In this document: positions 43,837 through 54,521 of the stretch, piece by piece
Layout of the letters: each line of letters opens with the position of its first letter
Numbering within the stretch: the stretch's first letter is position 1
Assembly: GCA_904066235.2 (NCBI GenBank)
Contig: CAJFCV020000002.1
Span: 5,332,001 to 5,396,000 of the forward strand
Direction of reading: 5' to 3'
Length of the DNA stretch: 64,000 nucleotides
Origin: Bursaphelenchus xylophilus
Taxonomy: Eukaryota > Nematoda > Chromadorea > Rhabditida > Aphelenchoididae
Made by a program: the position numbers and the translations under genes
Notes under the pieces: model-generated
The model's database searches: none
What the model was told of the DNA's origin: nothing
The model's input: only the letters and a program-made list of their open reading frames with translations

Positions 43837-46800
43837 CCAGCGCAAGGCCGGGGCACTGGCGGTGGCGACGGCTGCAAAGATGGAACGTCGCGTGTCCGGG
43901 GCGAGCACAACTTCAGAACGACGTAAGATACGCATAAAGTCATTCGTGTCGCAAATAATTAGTAAATCAAGGTTTGGGAATATAGTAATCAAGAGCCGGA
44001 AGATTAAGGGCGAATCGGAGTAATTTCGAAATCGGATTTCCGTGCAAAATGTAGAACAAAGTTTTGGGGATTCAAAACGGAGGCATCTGCTGGAGATGGG
44101 CGTATCTCGTGCATACGACACCGCTTCAGCCAGGCGTGTAAATAGAGGCCGAACTTGGTTTCGACTGCCACTGGTAGTAGCCGATTTCCGCTGTCAAAAA
44201 AGTACCTATCCCCGGAGGCGTCGGTCTCATCCGACGTCCTGTTTCTACCTATTGTGTATCCCCATGACTCTACTGGATAGCGGTGTCTCCTGATAGGCAT
44301 GTCTATGGTTATGTTCTCCTTGCCCCTCTCCCCCAGATCCAGCCTCACGCTTGGTTAAAGTTATTTATTATGTCGCTACCTGCCCCTCTCTCCCCGATCT
44401 CTACCATCTGTGGCCCATCTGCAGATTGTAAACGGCCGGGGGAGAGTTATGCCGTTTAATGGCCCAAACTGTAGATAACGACATGTCCGCACCTTTGTCG
44501 GGGCGGCTGTCCAATCAAATTATCGACGCCGGAGACAAAGCGAACTTCTGGCCCGCGAGAACTTTCTCATCAGGCCCTGGGGCCATGCAAGCCGTTTCCG
44601 GATGTCAAGTGCTATCCCCAGTTATCGACCAGTTGCGGGATTTGGGATTTATTGGCGGGAAAAACATAAAAAAAGGGAAGAGGAATTGCATTAAATTAAA
44701 AAAATTATAATGGAAACAGGAAAGACGTAGGATTCTTATTAATTGCGGTAATTCCGGTCAATGTTGTGCCAGGATTACATTTATTTTTAAGGACTGACAC
44801 CTTCAAAGTACGTTGGATTCAGAGAAAAGCGACAAGGATTTCCTTGTTTGGCCTGGAACAGGATGTCTATAGAATTATTCGGTTAGGGAGGGGCTTTGTT
44901 TCTGACGAATGTTGCTTTACATTTTATGGTTAGCGGGGGAGTAGTTTTTTAAACGCCCTTACGTAGGTGGAAAATACAGTTTCCATCCTAAAACGACTTT
45001 ATTTTTGCCCATGTTTACTTAAATTGTATATTGTAGTCCCATTCCAGACCAATAATATGTTATTTATGATCCCCCGTTCGAAAAGACCCCGGTCATTGTT
45101 CAAAGTAAGCTCTCGGGTAATCCTTCGGACTCCGAGGCCCAGTAAAGACATATTCTAGTTGACAAAAGGATTGGTTTAGTCATCAGAATTGAGTTTTTTA
45201 TTTCATAAATGAAAGGCGAGAACAGTAACAGTCACTTTTTTGAAAACGAGAAAAACAAAAAATAAATATTTAAATTGTCACCGCCATAATTCAGAAGGAA
45301 CGGCCGAAACCCTGATCCCCGCGGAACAAAGCTCGAAAAAAACATTCTCCTTGGCTCGAAAAAGTAGTGACCCTTGACGTTTGAATAAGCACGCCTTGAA
45401 GGCAGAAAGGCATGAATAAACAACCGAGTAATCACAACTTAATTAAAAGTTGGCAACCGAAGAAGCGGCCCAAAAAAGTCCATAAAATGACAAAAGTAAT
45501 GCCACGTTTCAATAAATTCCGGAACAATGAGAGACGGGGAGAATGGACGGAAAAAGGCAGAGAATCATGGCCGGAAGTGGCTTCGGCCGGCCGCGAAGGA
45601 AGCCGAGAAGGCCGGGGTTTCGGCCGCGCTCCCGTCCTGCTTTTCCTCCATCTTCGGCTACTGACGGCCCCCCATCCCTCGTCCCTTCGAAATTCAACCG
45701 CACGAGATTTGGCTGAGTCATTTAATAGAAGCGCGGCCCTTCACAGTATTCCCATCCATTTCCCCCAAAACCCCGCGGGATCCGGCTCCAAACACAGAAA
45801 ACATCAACCAAACGAACGGATCCATAATGGTGGAGCGGTAGTTTGCAGCTCGTCAATCTTATAAACGGCCAATTAGAGGAGGCGAGGGTCAATGGAGCTG
45901 TCAGAAAATGCAATTCATATAACCTTAAAGAAACAAAATAATTTTTTATGTTTTTTATTACTAATATAAATTTTGCACAGAAATGATTTATACAAACTCA
46001 AGGAAACCCATCCAGTACCTTCCTGCCTTCTCATCGGAACCGTTTCCTAACCCGATTCCAGTACGTAAGCAATGAGATAAAGTCCAATTTGAGTGTAACC
46101 CCATTTGTGACGTCGTATTTTTGTTTCCTGGAGCATTTACATGCCCTGAGGCAACATTCCCCTTATTCTTTGGTCGCTTCCATCCCACTCTCTGAGTTCA
46201 CAATTGTCATTACTTTTGGAATTCGAAATGACAATCTACATAATTAGGCCCTGCAGTCCTACGATAGCACAATCGGTCGGTTTAAGTCATCAGAGCCAGA
46301 ATTCGTGAGATCTTGCACAAATCCGATGGAGCGAATCGTAATCGCATCCGACGAAACTATTCTTTAATCTGATTGTATTCAGAGTTTACTGTCCTTTTAC
46401 ACTTGGCTGAAGTCGATGACATAGAAAGTGTTTATTCGACCATTAGCGTGTTTCTGTGTTGTCATCGGCTGTTCCCATTTAATGTCATCTCTAATATAAT
46501 CTTGTGGTAATACCAAGTGTTTCTCTGAGCCCCCGGCTCTTCGTTGCATCACGGTTAAGAATAGCAAAATCTTTTTTAAACATTTCCTTTTTATGAACAC
46601 ATTCCATAATTCTACCGTAATCTTGTCATCCTTTTTGTTGCATTTCCTGATAAGTAATCTTCCCCAAATAAATCAATGACAAAAATAATAAAACGCCCAC
46701 CCGTTCTCTGCCCTAAGGCGTCTTAAGTTGCGGGATATATAGGGATTGAGATTGTGCCCAATTTTGATTAAAAACTGACTGAAAATGAACTGAATAAGCA

Positions 46801-47424
46801 ATCCCCCTCGAAACATTTGTTGCCTTGCTTCATTTATTGCGTAGGGGTTACAATTTAGGGAAACACAGCGAATTCCAGGTGGGAGATTTCCATGGATCCA
46901 ATGCCGTTTCTGGGCTAGGTATATATATTTAGAGTTTTAGACAAGAGTACAACTTTATTAGATGACAAAAATGCCCAAAAATGATCCATCTCTGTCTGAA
47001 CCCGGAGGGCATACCAAATTGACAAGTGCTCTTCGTACTCTTGTTTACTCCCTCTGTTGTTAGCACTGTTTTTTCTGTAATTTGGCGGCGTTTATTTACG
47101 AGAGAGCTATTGTCTTCCAAAGTTGGGTAGATCAATGTTCACGGATTTATTTCTTTTCACCTTGTTTCATCTAAATTTGAGGATAAACAAATCAAACCCG
47201 TGAACGCTGAAGATGACCATCACTTTAACTGTGCTTGTAACACTGCAATTGCGACATAAATTGGCTGTACTGAAACTGATTGAGATATGGATGCATTGTT
47301 TTGATTTTTTGAGATTTTTGGAAAGTTTTTCGGGAGTGCGACAAAAAAAATTACGGTTTTCTTAATTTTTTGCAGGTACTTTGCAAACCCAGAATTGAAA
47401 TTCTCAACTTCCTTTTGCAGGGTT
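43837..47424. other. Large gene-poor region, first part
   Basis: Some frames exceed 100 codons (for example 45412-45864), but they are GC-rich accidental frames with no domain, signal peptide or splice partners. No RNA gene was recognised. The sequence could be upstream regulation of the arrestin gene. Confidence 0.45.
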
Positions 47425-47584
47425 AGACCGGGGTTTATCTATCAATCTGTCGGGAAAATAATGCACCCAGTCGTATCGGAAATTGCATCGCCGCCGAGAA
47501 AATGAATCACTTCAGCGACGTGATCGTCTCAAGGCATTGTGTTCATTATTTTCCCGACAGTCTGATAGGTATACCCCGGGGTCT
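47425..47584. repeat. 160-bp inverted repeat with AGACCGGGG ends
   Basis: The left arm from 47425 (AGACCGGGGTTTATCTATCA then TCTGTCGGGAAAATAATG) pairs with the right arm ending 47584 (CATTATTTTCCCGACAG then ATACCCCGGGGTCT). The arms are about 40 bases. No clear target duplication was found. It is probably a small MITE. Confidence 0.75.
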
Positions 47585-48418
47585 TTGCAGTGTCATTGGA
47601 CCGAAAGTGAGCTTGGATTACTGTAATATCAAGGATTAAATTTTTGACAAGTTCAGTTCTTTTGCAATCCTCAAATAACAGATTTATTCCACTCCTCAGA
47701 TCTGACCTCTTTTTGCACCTAAACCCTAAAATTTCATTGTTTTTCTAAACAATATTTAAATCTGGATGATTAATATTACTATATATTTTGCCCTTGGAAG
47801 CCGATTTCTTGATCACTACAGTGATGATTGCACTTTTTGCCGTATCTTCTTGCACTCTCTACTGCTCCTAGTTTTACAGGCACTCCGAAATTAGGATTTT
47901 TTTATATTTAAACCCCTCTCTTTGTTATTTACGCACAAATTCTAGTAAAAAGATTACTGTACCCCCCAATATTTTGCACTTTTGTCCATCTCCTGCGAGG
48001 AAGTAGAAAATATTTTTACCGCGACATCAATTTTGATTTGTCACCATTCATAAATTGCACGCTTTTGCGTACAAATCGCTATGAATAATATCAGGGTAGC
48101 GTAAAGTAACGTCGGGTAATGAATGGCGCCATTCCTTTGAAAGTAGGCGTTTCAAATGCATCAAATGTGGGTGAAATTGGGTCATGAACTGGACTGGAAT
48201 GAGGAGAAAAATATAAAAAAAGTAAAGCTGTAATTGAAAGCGGGTTTGGCCTCCGGGTTCGGGGAGGGGATCGGGAAATTCTCGGTGGGGGAAATTCGGG
48301 TCTTGTTACCGTCTCTCTGCGCTTGTTTGTCTTTCAAATCAAGATGAAATATTAAAATGAGGTCTGATTCCCAAAGTCTAGACACAAAGTTTTACTAGTC
48401 CTGTGATCTTTGGCGTCT

Positions 48419-48529
48419 GCACTGTGCGAAAAAGTCAGGGTGCGAGGGACACCCGGAAAAAGCCTAATGCACGGTGCAAAATGCAAAAAGTTGCATTGTG
48501 CAAAGAAAACTTTTGTTTTTGCACAGTGC
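48419..48529. repeat. Second cluster of GCACNGTGC palindromes
   Basis: Exact copies start at 48419 (centre T), 48469 (centre G) and 48521 (centre A), plus a one-mismatch copy GCATTGTGC at 48493, all within 111 bases. It is intergenic and unrelated in flanking sequence to the intronic cluster 30 kb away. Confidence 0.75.
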
Positions 48530-48559
48530 GTGCCGCTGATTTCAGTCCGGCAGCTTTCC

Positions 48560-48935
48560 GGAAGGATGAAACTTGGCACAAAATGAGGAGACTTACATTT
48601 AATTTGCTCAGAGTATGTACAGTGTATACAAACAAGATTTCTAGGTTGCATTTTGCAGAAACATCCTAAATTTAAGTGCGAAGGATTTGATGTTTTTTGC
48701 AATTTTTAAGACAACGTGCTTACGATTAGCAGGAAACTCAAACCCTCATTTTTGTTTGCAACAAGACGTTTTTTCTCTTTCTTGTTTGTCCCTCCAAATT
48801 TTCCTCAGAATCTCGTCTGCATTGGTCGTTTAATATCTCGACTGTCCCTGTAAAGGAGAAGGAAGATTTGTCACAATCTATATATGGCACATATGTGGTG
48901 TTTCAGAATAATTTTCAAGAAAATCTGTGTTTAAA
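48560..48935. repeat. Diverged relative of the ECH1-intron MITE
   Basis: It shares with the element at 27021-27469, in the same order: GATGAAACTTGGCACAAA, TTTTGCAGAAACA, TTTTCTCT near the centre, TTTAATATCTCG-like sequence and AAGAAAATCTG. The inverted termini are not recognisable. It is best read as an old, eroded copy. Confidence 0.5.
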
Positions 48936-50817
48936 TTAAGAGCCCCTCTCTCAACCCATGTGCAATATAAACCCCTCCTCCATGACGAAACGCTTTATCA
49001 ATCTTCACGTTCTACCGTAACCCCAGATCAATTTGTCGGGTTGTATGTTCGAATCAGCCTCGGAATGTCGTTCAATCAACCTCTGACATCACTTTTTGGA
49101 CCAGGTGTTCCGCCCTCTTCCGCCGTCTCCCTAGCCAAACACGGCGGAAATAGGGGAGGGGTGGACTCCGATTTTGAATAAATAACTTTTTTTGGCTCTA
49201 ATTAGTACGGTGCCTAATTGCCGCCTCTTTTTCGGATATTCAATTCGAGTCTTAGGTCGGGGATTTCAAAAAAAGGGCTCCTTATAAGGAAGAGGGGGTG
49301 TTTGCTTAAGTACGATAATGCTTTCCCGTATAAGGCCCCACTCTATTTTCGAGGCCTTCAGAAGTTGGGAATGACGCAGATTCGGAGTATTGTCTGCATA
49401 TTCATGGAGAGACCCTCGATCTTTGTCATCATCTCTATCTTTATTACAATTATTATGCAGCAGACGCAAGTGCAATGCTGCCTGTGGTCATCCACTTCCA
49501 AGTCGTTTATCTTATTCATCACTGGATGATTTGAGCAGAGATAACTTGTTTTATTACTCCTGCTGCTTTTTGAACATTCTATTATTGTATTACAGTACAA
49601 CACAAAGATCACTTATAGTTTTTTTCGGACAGTATTTTCCAAGAATGATAAGAAAATTACAGTAAAAGACATCGTTTTGCTGCTAACAATTTTGTTTATT
49701 TGGATTACTGTAATCCTTTTTTGTTTCATTTTGTCCCAAGACCCTTTTTTTGAGACATTTGGAGACCCCTTTTTGACAAGTAGATCAATTCAGAATCTGC
49801 TGCTGACATCTGGGAGGAACCGCTGCAGTCAGGCGTTATAAACGAAATAAAATCCCCGGTTCGCCTGGGGGGATGAATCCCTTCTATTTGTTCCCACGCT
49901 CCTCGTATCACGTAAATGGCATTGTTCTTGTCCTTGAGGGTTGAATGAACATACTAAAAGTCTTGTAAAACGCTAACCATCACCGTTTAAGAGCACTTGT
50001 AGGTCAAATACGCAGCCTCAGGGCATTGATTTCCAAAAAACTTTTGTGTTTTGAGTGTTTGCAATATTTTTTATCATAATAATTATCGTACATCTTGGTT
50101 TGCAGTATTGTAATCAGCTCTCATCGCGTCGTTTTAATGTTCATTTAAAATATTTTGTCGGTCTCTGGATCCTTGCAAATAGTCGTCTAAATGTCCATCT
50201 GCATGTCCATGATCTGTCCTCACCTCTCTTCACATCCATCCTTAAATTTACACCTACATTTGCAAGTAGGCGAGGTATCTTTTGTGCAAATATACCGCTG
50301 ACGTGCCTGAGAGAATCACTAAAATATTGTTGGAATCTTGATGGACTGCCAAGAATCGTGTTTACTGTACGCGGGAATAACAACGGAAGGTTTTGTTTTC
50401 GCGGCATTTAAAGGAGTAAGCCCTAAGGGCATAGACAATAGCGGCCTCGGATATTGGTCAAGTTTTGGTAATTAATTATTCTTTAGAGGGTTGTACTGGT
50501 GACGTTCAGCACTCCTTTCTGTGACTCATTTATATTACAGTTGGAAAAAACATCTCAATTTCAAAATAACCGACATTGCACTTTATAGCGATTAACATTA
50601 CGACCCTGAATTTATTTAAATTGATTTGTGACCCTTTTTACCGTACTCTGAATGTCTAATGACACAAGAATTCTCTCATTATTATGCAAAAACCCCCCAT
50701 TTAGAGCTGCACAACAGCTCAAGTACTTGCACATATTTTCTACACCAGTTTTTGCAATCTCCCCTCGCGATTCGAAACCTACACGTAATCTTGACGATAT
50801 AGCATTCGTTGCAGGAA
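48936..50817. other. Gene-poor region, last part
   Basis: It probably contains the promoter of the downstream peptide gene. A 41-codon frame at 49404-49529 with a hydrophobic start was considered but lacks support. GATTACTGTAA occurs at 49703-49713. Confidence 0.45.
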
Positions 50818-51105
50818 ATGAGGCAATATCAGACGCTGGTGGTGATATTTTTATTGTCGTGGACCTTATCCATCCTGAGCAGTCCCATCCATTCAGATCA
50901 AGCAGAAGGGCTTCCATTATTAATCGAATTCCCACCCGAGGACCTCGAGTTTGGAAGGATGGCAAATGTGAAGCGACAACTGAAAGGTAAGGGATGCCCT
51001 GGGGGCCTGGAATCATCCGCTTCAGCCTTTGCAGAGCCCTCGAATACACGAAAACTGAACGCCATGAGTATGATGCGAGCCCTGATCAACTTGCGGCGAT
51101 ATTAA
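50818..51105 (+). CDS. Small secreted peptide precursor (neuropeptide-like)
   Basis: Exons 50818-50986 and 51035-51105 give 79 residues. A signal peptide (MRQYQTLVVIFLLSWTLSIL then SSPIHS) is followed by a spacer, FGR, MANVKR and a basic, helix-prone C-terminus ending MMRALINLRRY. The Lys-Arg before QLKEPSNTRKLNAMS is a typical prohormone-convertase site, and Gly-Arg could yield an amidated peptide. The end ALINLRRY faintly recalls NPY/NPF peptides but has no amidating glycine, so I do not assign a family. A TTGCAG acceptor (50809-50814) leaves a 3-base leader before the ATG, as in trans-splicing. The 48-base intron has no stop in frame; if kept it adds 16 residues with one cysteine. Confidence 0.65.
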   Translation: MRQYQTLVVIFLLSWTLSILSSPIHSDQAEGLPLLIEFPPEDLEFGRMANVKRQLKGKGCPGGLESSASAFAEPSNTRKLNAMSMMRALINLRRY

Positions 51106-51716
51106 ACATTCCACACTCACAACGATCTCATCTCGCCGTCATATATCTCATGTGGATACCTAAGGTTGTATAATATATTTTTTCGCGTAATAAATCAATT
51201 TGTAAATACCGTATGTCACGAGAAGTTTTGTCCTATGGATAAATTAACGATGACGAAGATGGAGCGAGATACGCAGAAATTCACGGTCGATTTGGCAAAT
51301 TGCAAACCTCACAATTTTCGGGAGCCGTTCCAACTTTTTTTGGTTTAAAAATTATTTTTGGAACTGTTTTGGCGTTCAACTTTCGTTTTTGGCATTCTGT
51401 TGCAAGTAAAATAAATCGAATAATTTTCGCAAGAAAAGGTAATTTATTCTCACACTACTTGTACTGTCCAGTACTGGATTCATTTTACTCGTGTGAAAGT
51501 TTAAACACTTTTCTAACTATTTATCGATTCAATTTTATATTGTTTTGTTTTTTGAACCTCCCAAGGAGAAATGTTGTCTATGATGGGACTTTAAAAAAGC
51601 AGATTATGTCATAGTCACATATCCGTCCTCATCCCGTGTTCCAAGTATATTAATATCATCATTTATTCATTCGTGCATGCAAATCTGGGACATTTTAATT
51701 AATTTAAGCCCAGAAG
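51106..51716. other. Intergenic spacer
   Basis: It holds the 3' end of the peptide gene and the upstream region of the UPF0729 gene. AT-rich, with no gene recognised. Confidence 0.5.
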
Positions 51717-51965
51717 ATGGTATGCGTTCCTTGCTTCATTCTGCCCGTTCTGGTGATAATCTACGTTCGTTTCATCCAGCCGCTGATTCTCAAATTCGTC
51801 CCGAATGCGTGGAAAACGAAGCTGGATTCCTGGCTATATCCGACTTGTCCATTGGATCTAAAAAAGAATAAAAAGACCAAGCCTGAAGGAGAATGTTGTT
51901 CAACTGAGGCTTCCGAAGAAAAGGAGGCAACTCACACGAACGAAGAAACAAAGAAGAACGAGTAA
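51717..51965 (+). CDS. UPF0729 (C18orf32-like) small membrane protein
   Basis: Intronless frame of 82 residues. The N-terminus MVCVPCFILPVLVIIYVRFI followed by QPLI matches the start of human C18orf32 (MVCIPCIVIPVLLWIYKKF), a small ER/lipid-droplet-associated protein reported in NF-kB signalling and GPI-anchor work. The hydrophobic N-terminal helix is followed by a lysine/glutamate-rich tail. An AG acceptor lies three bases before the ATG. It ends 122 bases from the convergent SEC14/GOLD gene. Confidence 0.88.
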   Translation: MVCVPCFILPVLVIIYVRFIQPLILKFVPNAWKTKLDSWLYPTCPLDLKKNKKTKPEGECCSTEASEEKEATHTNEETKKNE

Positions 51966-52087
51966 TGGCCAAATCATTATGCTGCACATGTGATATTGTA
52001 ATTAGCTTGATCTTTAATACGATAATTTATTCATAAAAAAGTAATGTAAAATAATGTCGTTTCTATTCTGCTTCTATATCTTGTGGT

Positions 52088-53526
52088 TCATACTTTGATG
52101 GGGTTGACTTTGACTTTATTTCCGTTGGCATGAACTTCGAAGATCTGATATTCGAGGGAAACACTCATAAACCAGGCCTTTTCATTCCCATAGATAACAT
52201 GATAGAAGCCGGTGTAAGGGATCTTCCATGGCCAGGAATCCAATGTAGGCAGGGGAGGGCGCTCACACCCCGCAAAGACTTCCAACATCTCGTCTACTTC
52301 ACTTTTGTGATCTTCGATGACCTTTTTATTGGGATGGAAAAAGATATTCATCGTGAATCCCTTGGAATGTTTGAGGAAAAACTCCAATTTTTGAGATTGT
52401 GTCAAGTAAAAAGTCTCTATTATAACACCACCTGGAATTTGGAGTTATTAGATGTAGAATCTACCTGCGGGGATACTTATTGGACTCAATAATACTTCCG
52501 GATGGGGGATTGGTTCGATTAAACATTTGATTGGTAAAGGAATATGGACATCCGTATGGCCTTGGTATTCTTTGGGAAGATGGGTAACTGCGATATGCTC
52601 ATGAAGAGCACTGTAGTCATTAGACGTGTTCAAAACATGAATCTTGTTCTGTAAATGTCATATGAATCGTACTAAAATATCTGTATAAATGTAATCGTAA
52701 ATTGATGCCCCCTTTATTCTCACTTTATATTCTGCTGGAATGAAGCCAGAGCATGCACTCCATATGATATTCATGAACGTCGGAGCATTGATTAAGATGA
52801 ATTTACTGAACATAAAGGGATACTGTTCCATTAGAGTTCCCCACATTATTCTGAAGGTCCCCGTGAGGAATTGAACCAGATTAGGATGGAATTTGAGACC
52901 CTGGAGGTCTAATAATAAGATAGCACTACTCGGTTTGTCAGTTCTGTCTTCTGCCTCTCGTATTCTATGGAGGATTCTCTCCATTAACCTGAATCTATTC
53001 ATCATGAAGGCGGTGATTCTGATCTGAGACATCATCGATTGGATGTCGAATTTTCCTGATTGTTCGAGAAATACGGGTCGATGATCCCCCGGACCGGCCT
53101 TTAATAACAAGCTTTATAAATCCCAATAATACTCACAGTGCCAATATAATGTAGAGGAGCGTAGTGATCGGCCAGTTCATCCATGGCGTAATCCATTACA
53201 TTCTTGTCATCATCTTTCATATTGTCCAAAAACAAGATCTTTCTGATATTCAAATGTCGCCGGAACTTTCTTAGAGCAAGTTCAAAGTCGTCTGGATAGG
53301 CATGACACCATCTGAGGACATTGTACTCGTTGATGTACCCGCTCCGATTCCCACAAATCGCCAAACCAGTCTGAACTGTAAACTTGTGAATCCAATCCAA
53401 CTCTTGCTTTGTGAAATTATCCGCCACGTCCGGAGAAATCATGGTTACCGAGTAAACGAGATCTCCGAAGACACGGAGGAGATAAAGGAGAAGGTTGGGG
53501 AGATGTAATCGAAGGGGAATCTCCAT
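52088..53526 (-). CDS. SEC14-like lipid-binding protein (CRAL-TRIO + GOLD)
   Basis: Cytosolic phospholipid/tocopherol-transfer-type protein. Exons from the right 53137-53526, 52673-53098, 52465-52648 and 52088-52431 give 447 residues. The CRAL-TRIO N-domain has NVLRWCHAYPDDFELALRKF, the lipid-binding domain has SAILLLDLQGLKFHPNLVQF and YPFMFSKFILINAPTFMNII, and a GOLD domain follows (FFLKHSKGFTMNIFFHPNKK to WFMSVSLEYQIFEVHANGNK). This layout equals SEC14L and the C. elegans CTG proteins. The true start may be the ATG at 53442 (419 residues): the preceding 28 residues are hydrophobic and absent from relatives. Confidence 0.9.
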
Positions 53527-53634
53527 GGATCATGTCTGGTTAAGTAATGCATATGAGAATGACTCGTCTCAGACTTGTCAGTCGACTCAATCCCACAAAT
53601 GTGATACAGTAATCTCACCAAATCTGTTGTCTAA

Positions 53635-54227
53635 CAAGGAAAGTACTTTTATGGGGGCTCCTACTTTTTGACGGGACATATTTCAAAAAATCAGAAAAAA
53701 TGTGCTGATCAAGGATATATAAATCTTAGCTGCCCATTTTTGGTTTTTAGGGGTGAAAATGCCCAAAAACTGACTTAATTTCCCTACAAAAGGCGCAGGC
53801 ATTCGAAACGATAAAAAGCGCAGTCGGTCTCTTCCTTCCGAAGAGAGCGGTGTGGCCGAGTGGCTAGTGCCGTAGTTTGGGAATCAAGAGGGGGAGCGCC
53901 GCACGGGTTCGATTTCCCTTTTGGGACGAATCAACTTTTTTTGAAGTTGAAGGTCGGAAAAATGAATTTTTGTGCCAATACTGATTTATTACGTCTTAGA
54001 AACTCAATAAACATCATTTTAAGCCAAAATAAAAATTGTAAACCTGTGAAAAATTAAGCGAAAAGGGGTTCATATAGGATTTCAAGTCAACTTCCGACTG
54101 AGTTTTCACCCCTAAAAACCTAAAATGGGCAGCTAAGATTTATATATTCTTGATCAGCACATTTTTTCTGATTTTTTGAGATATGTCCCGTCAAAAAGTA
54201 GGAGCCCCCATAAAAGTACTTTCCTTG
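53635..54227. mobile_element. 593-bp MITE with CAAGGAAAG termini, TAA duplication and a tRNA-like core
   Basis: Termini CAAGGAAAGTACTTTTATGG and its complement start arms of about 130 bases (shared GGAGCC, TTTTTGACGGGACATAT and GATCA). TAA flanks both ends (53632-53634 and 54228-54230). The terminal CAAGGRAAGTACTT is common to the ECH1-intron MITE, so both belong to one superfamily with 3-bp T-N-A duplications. The core has pol III promoter boxes. Confidence 0.85.
53845..53925 (+). pseudogene. tRNA-like (Leu/Ser-type) sequence inside a MITE
   Basis: Box A TGGCCGAGTGG (53853-53863) and box B GGTTCGATTTCC (53906-53917) are good matches to intragenic pol III promoters, and the extra arm-like spacing resembles a class II (Leu or Ser) tRNA. 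The acceptor and anticodon stems do not pair, so it is not a working tRNA. A T-run follows near 53936. It could be a tRNA pseudogene or a SINE head captured by the MITE. Confidence 0.55.
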
Positions 54228-54521
54228 TAATATATAACACAATGATGGAGATGTATGAAACAAGGTCTGAACTTGTGCCATTTGTACAAGTCACTCATTA
54301 TTACGTCTACACAAGTCAACGGTTTCTGTTGGAGATCATTTGCCGAAGATCACTCCTGAAGGATTTCGATTAATTTTTTTCATTGTCAGAAATTAAATTG
54401 GCGTGTTCCTGGCAAGAAAACAAGAGGGTCCAAAGTTTGTGGCATTCCGTTTATATGCAGCCAAAGAAGTTATTCTTTTTTTGGTTCAAGGTCTCGAAAA
54501 CAACTACAAGGACGATTGACA

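Noticed and set aside
45412..45864. 150-codon open frame in the gene-poor region
   Set aside because: GC-rich, arginine/proline-heavy translation with no domain, signal or splice context; overlapping frames on the other strand are equally open, so it looks accidental.
46397..46600. Minus-strand 67-residue frame starting MFIKRKCLKK
   Set aside because: No homology, no proper signal peptide and no flanking splice sites.
49404..49529. 41-residue frame with a hydrophobic start (MERPSIFVIISIFITIIM)
   Set aside because: Could be a signal peptide, but there is no acceptor before the ATG, no processing sites and no second exon that continues it.
53845..53925. Functional tRNA gene
   Set aside because: Boxes A and B are good, but the acceptor, anticodon and T stems do not pair, so only a tRNA-like remnant is claimed.
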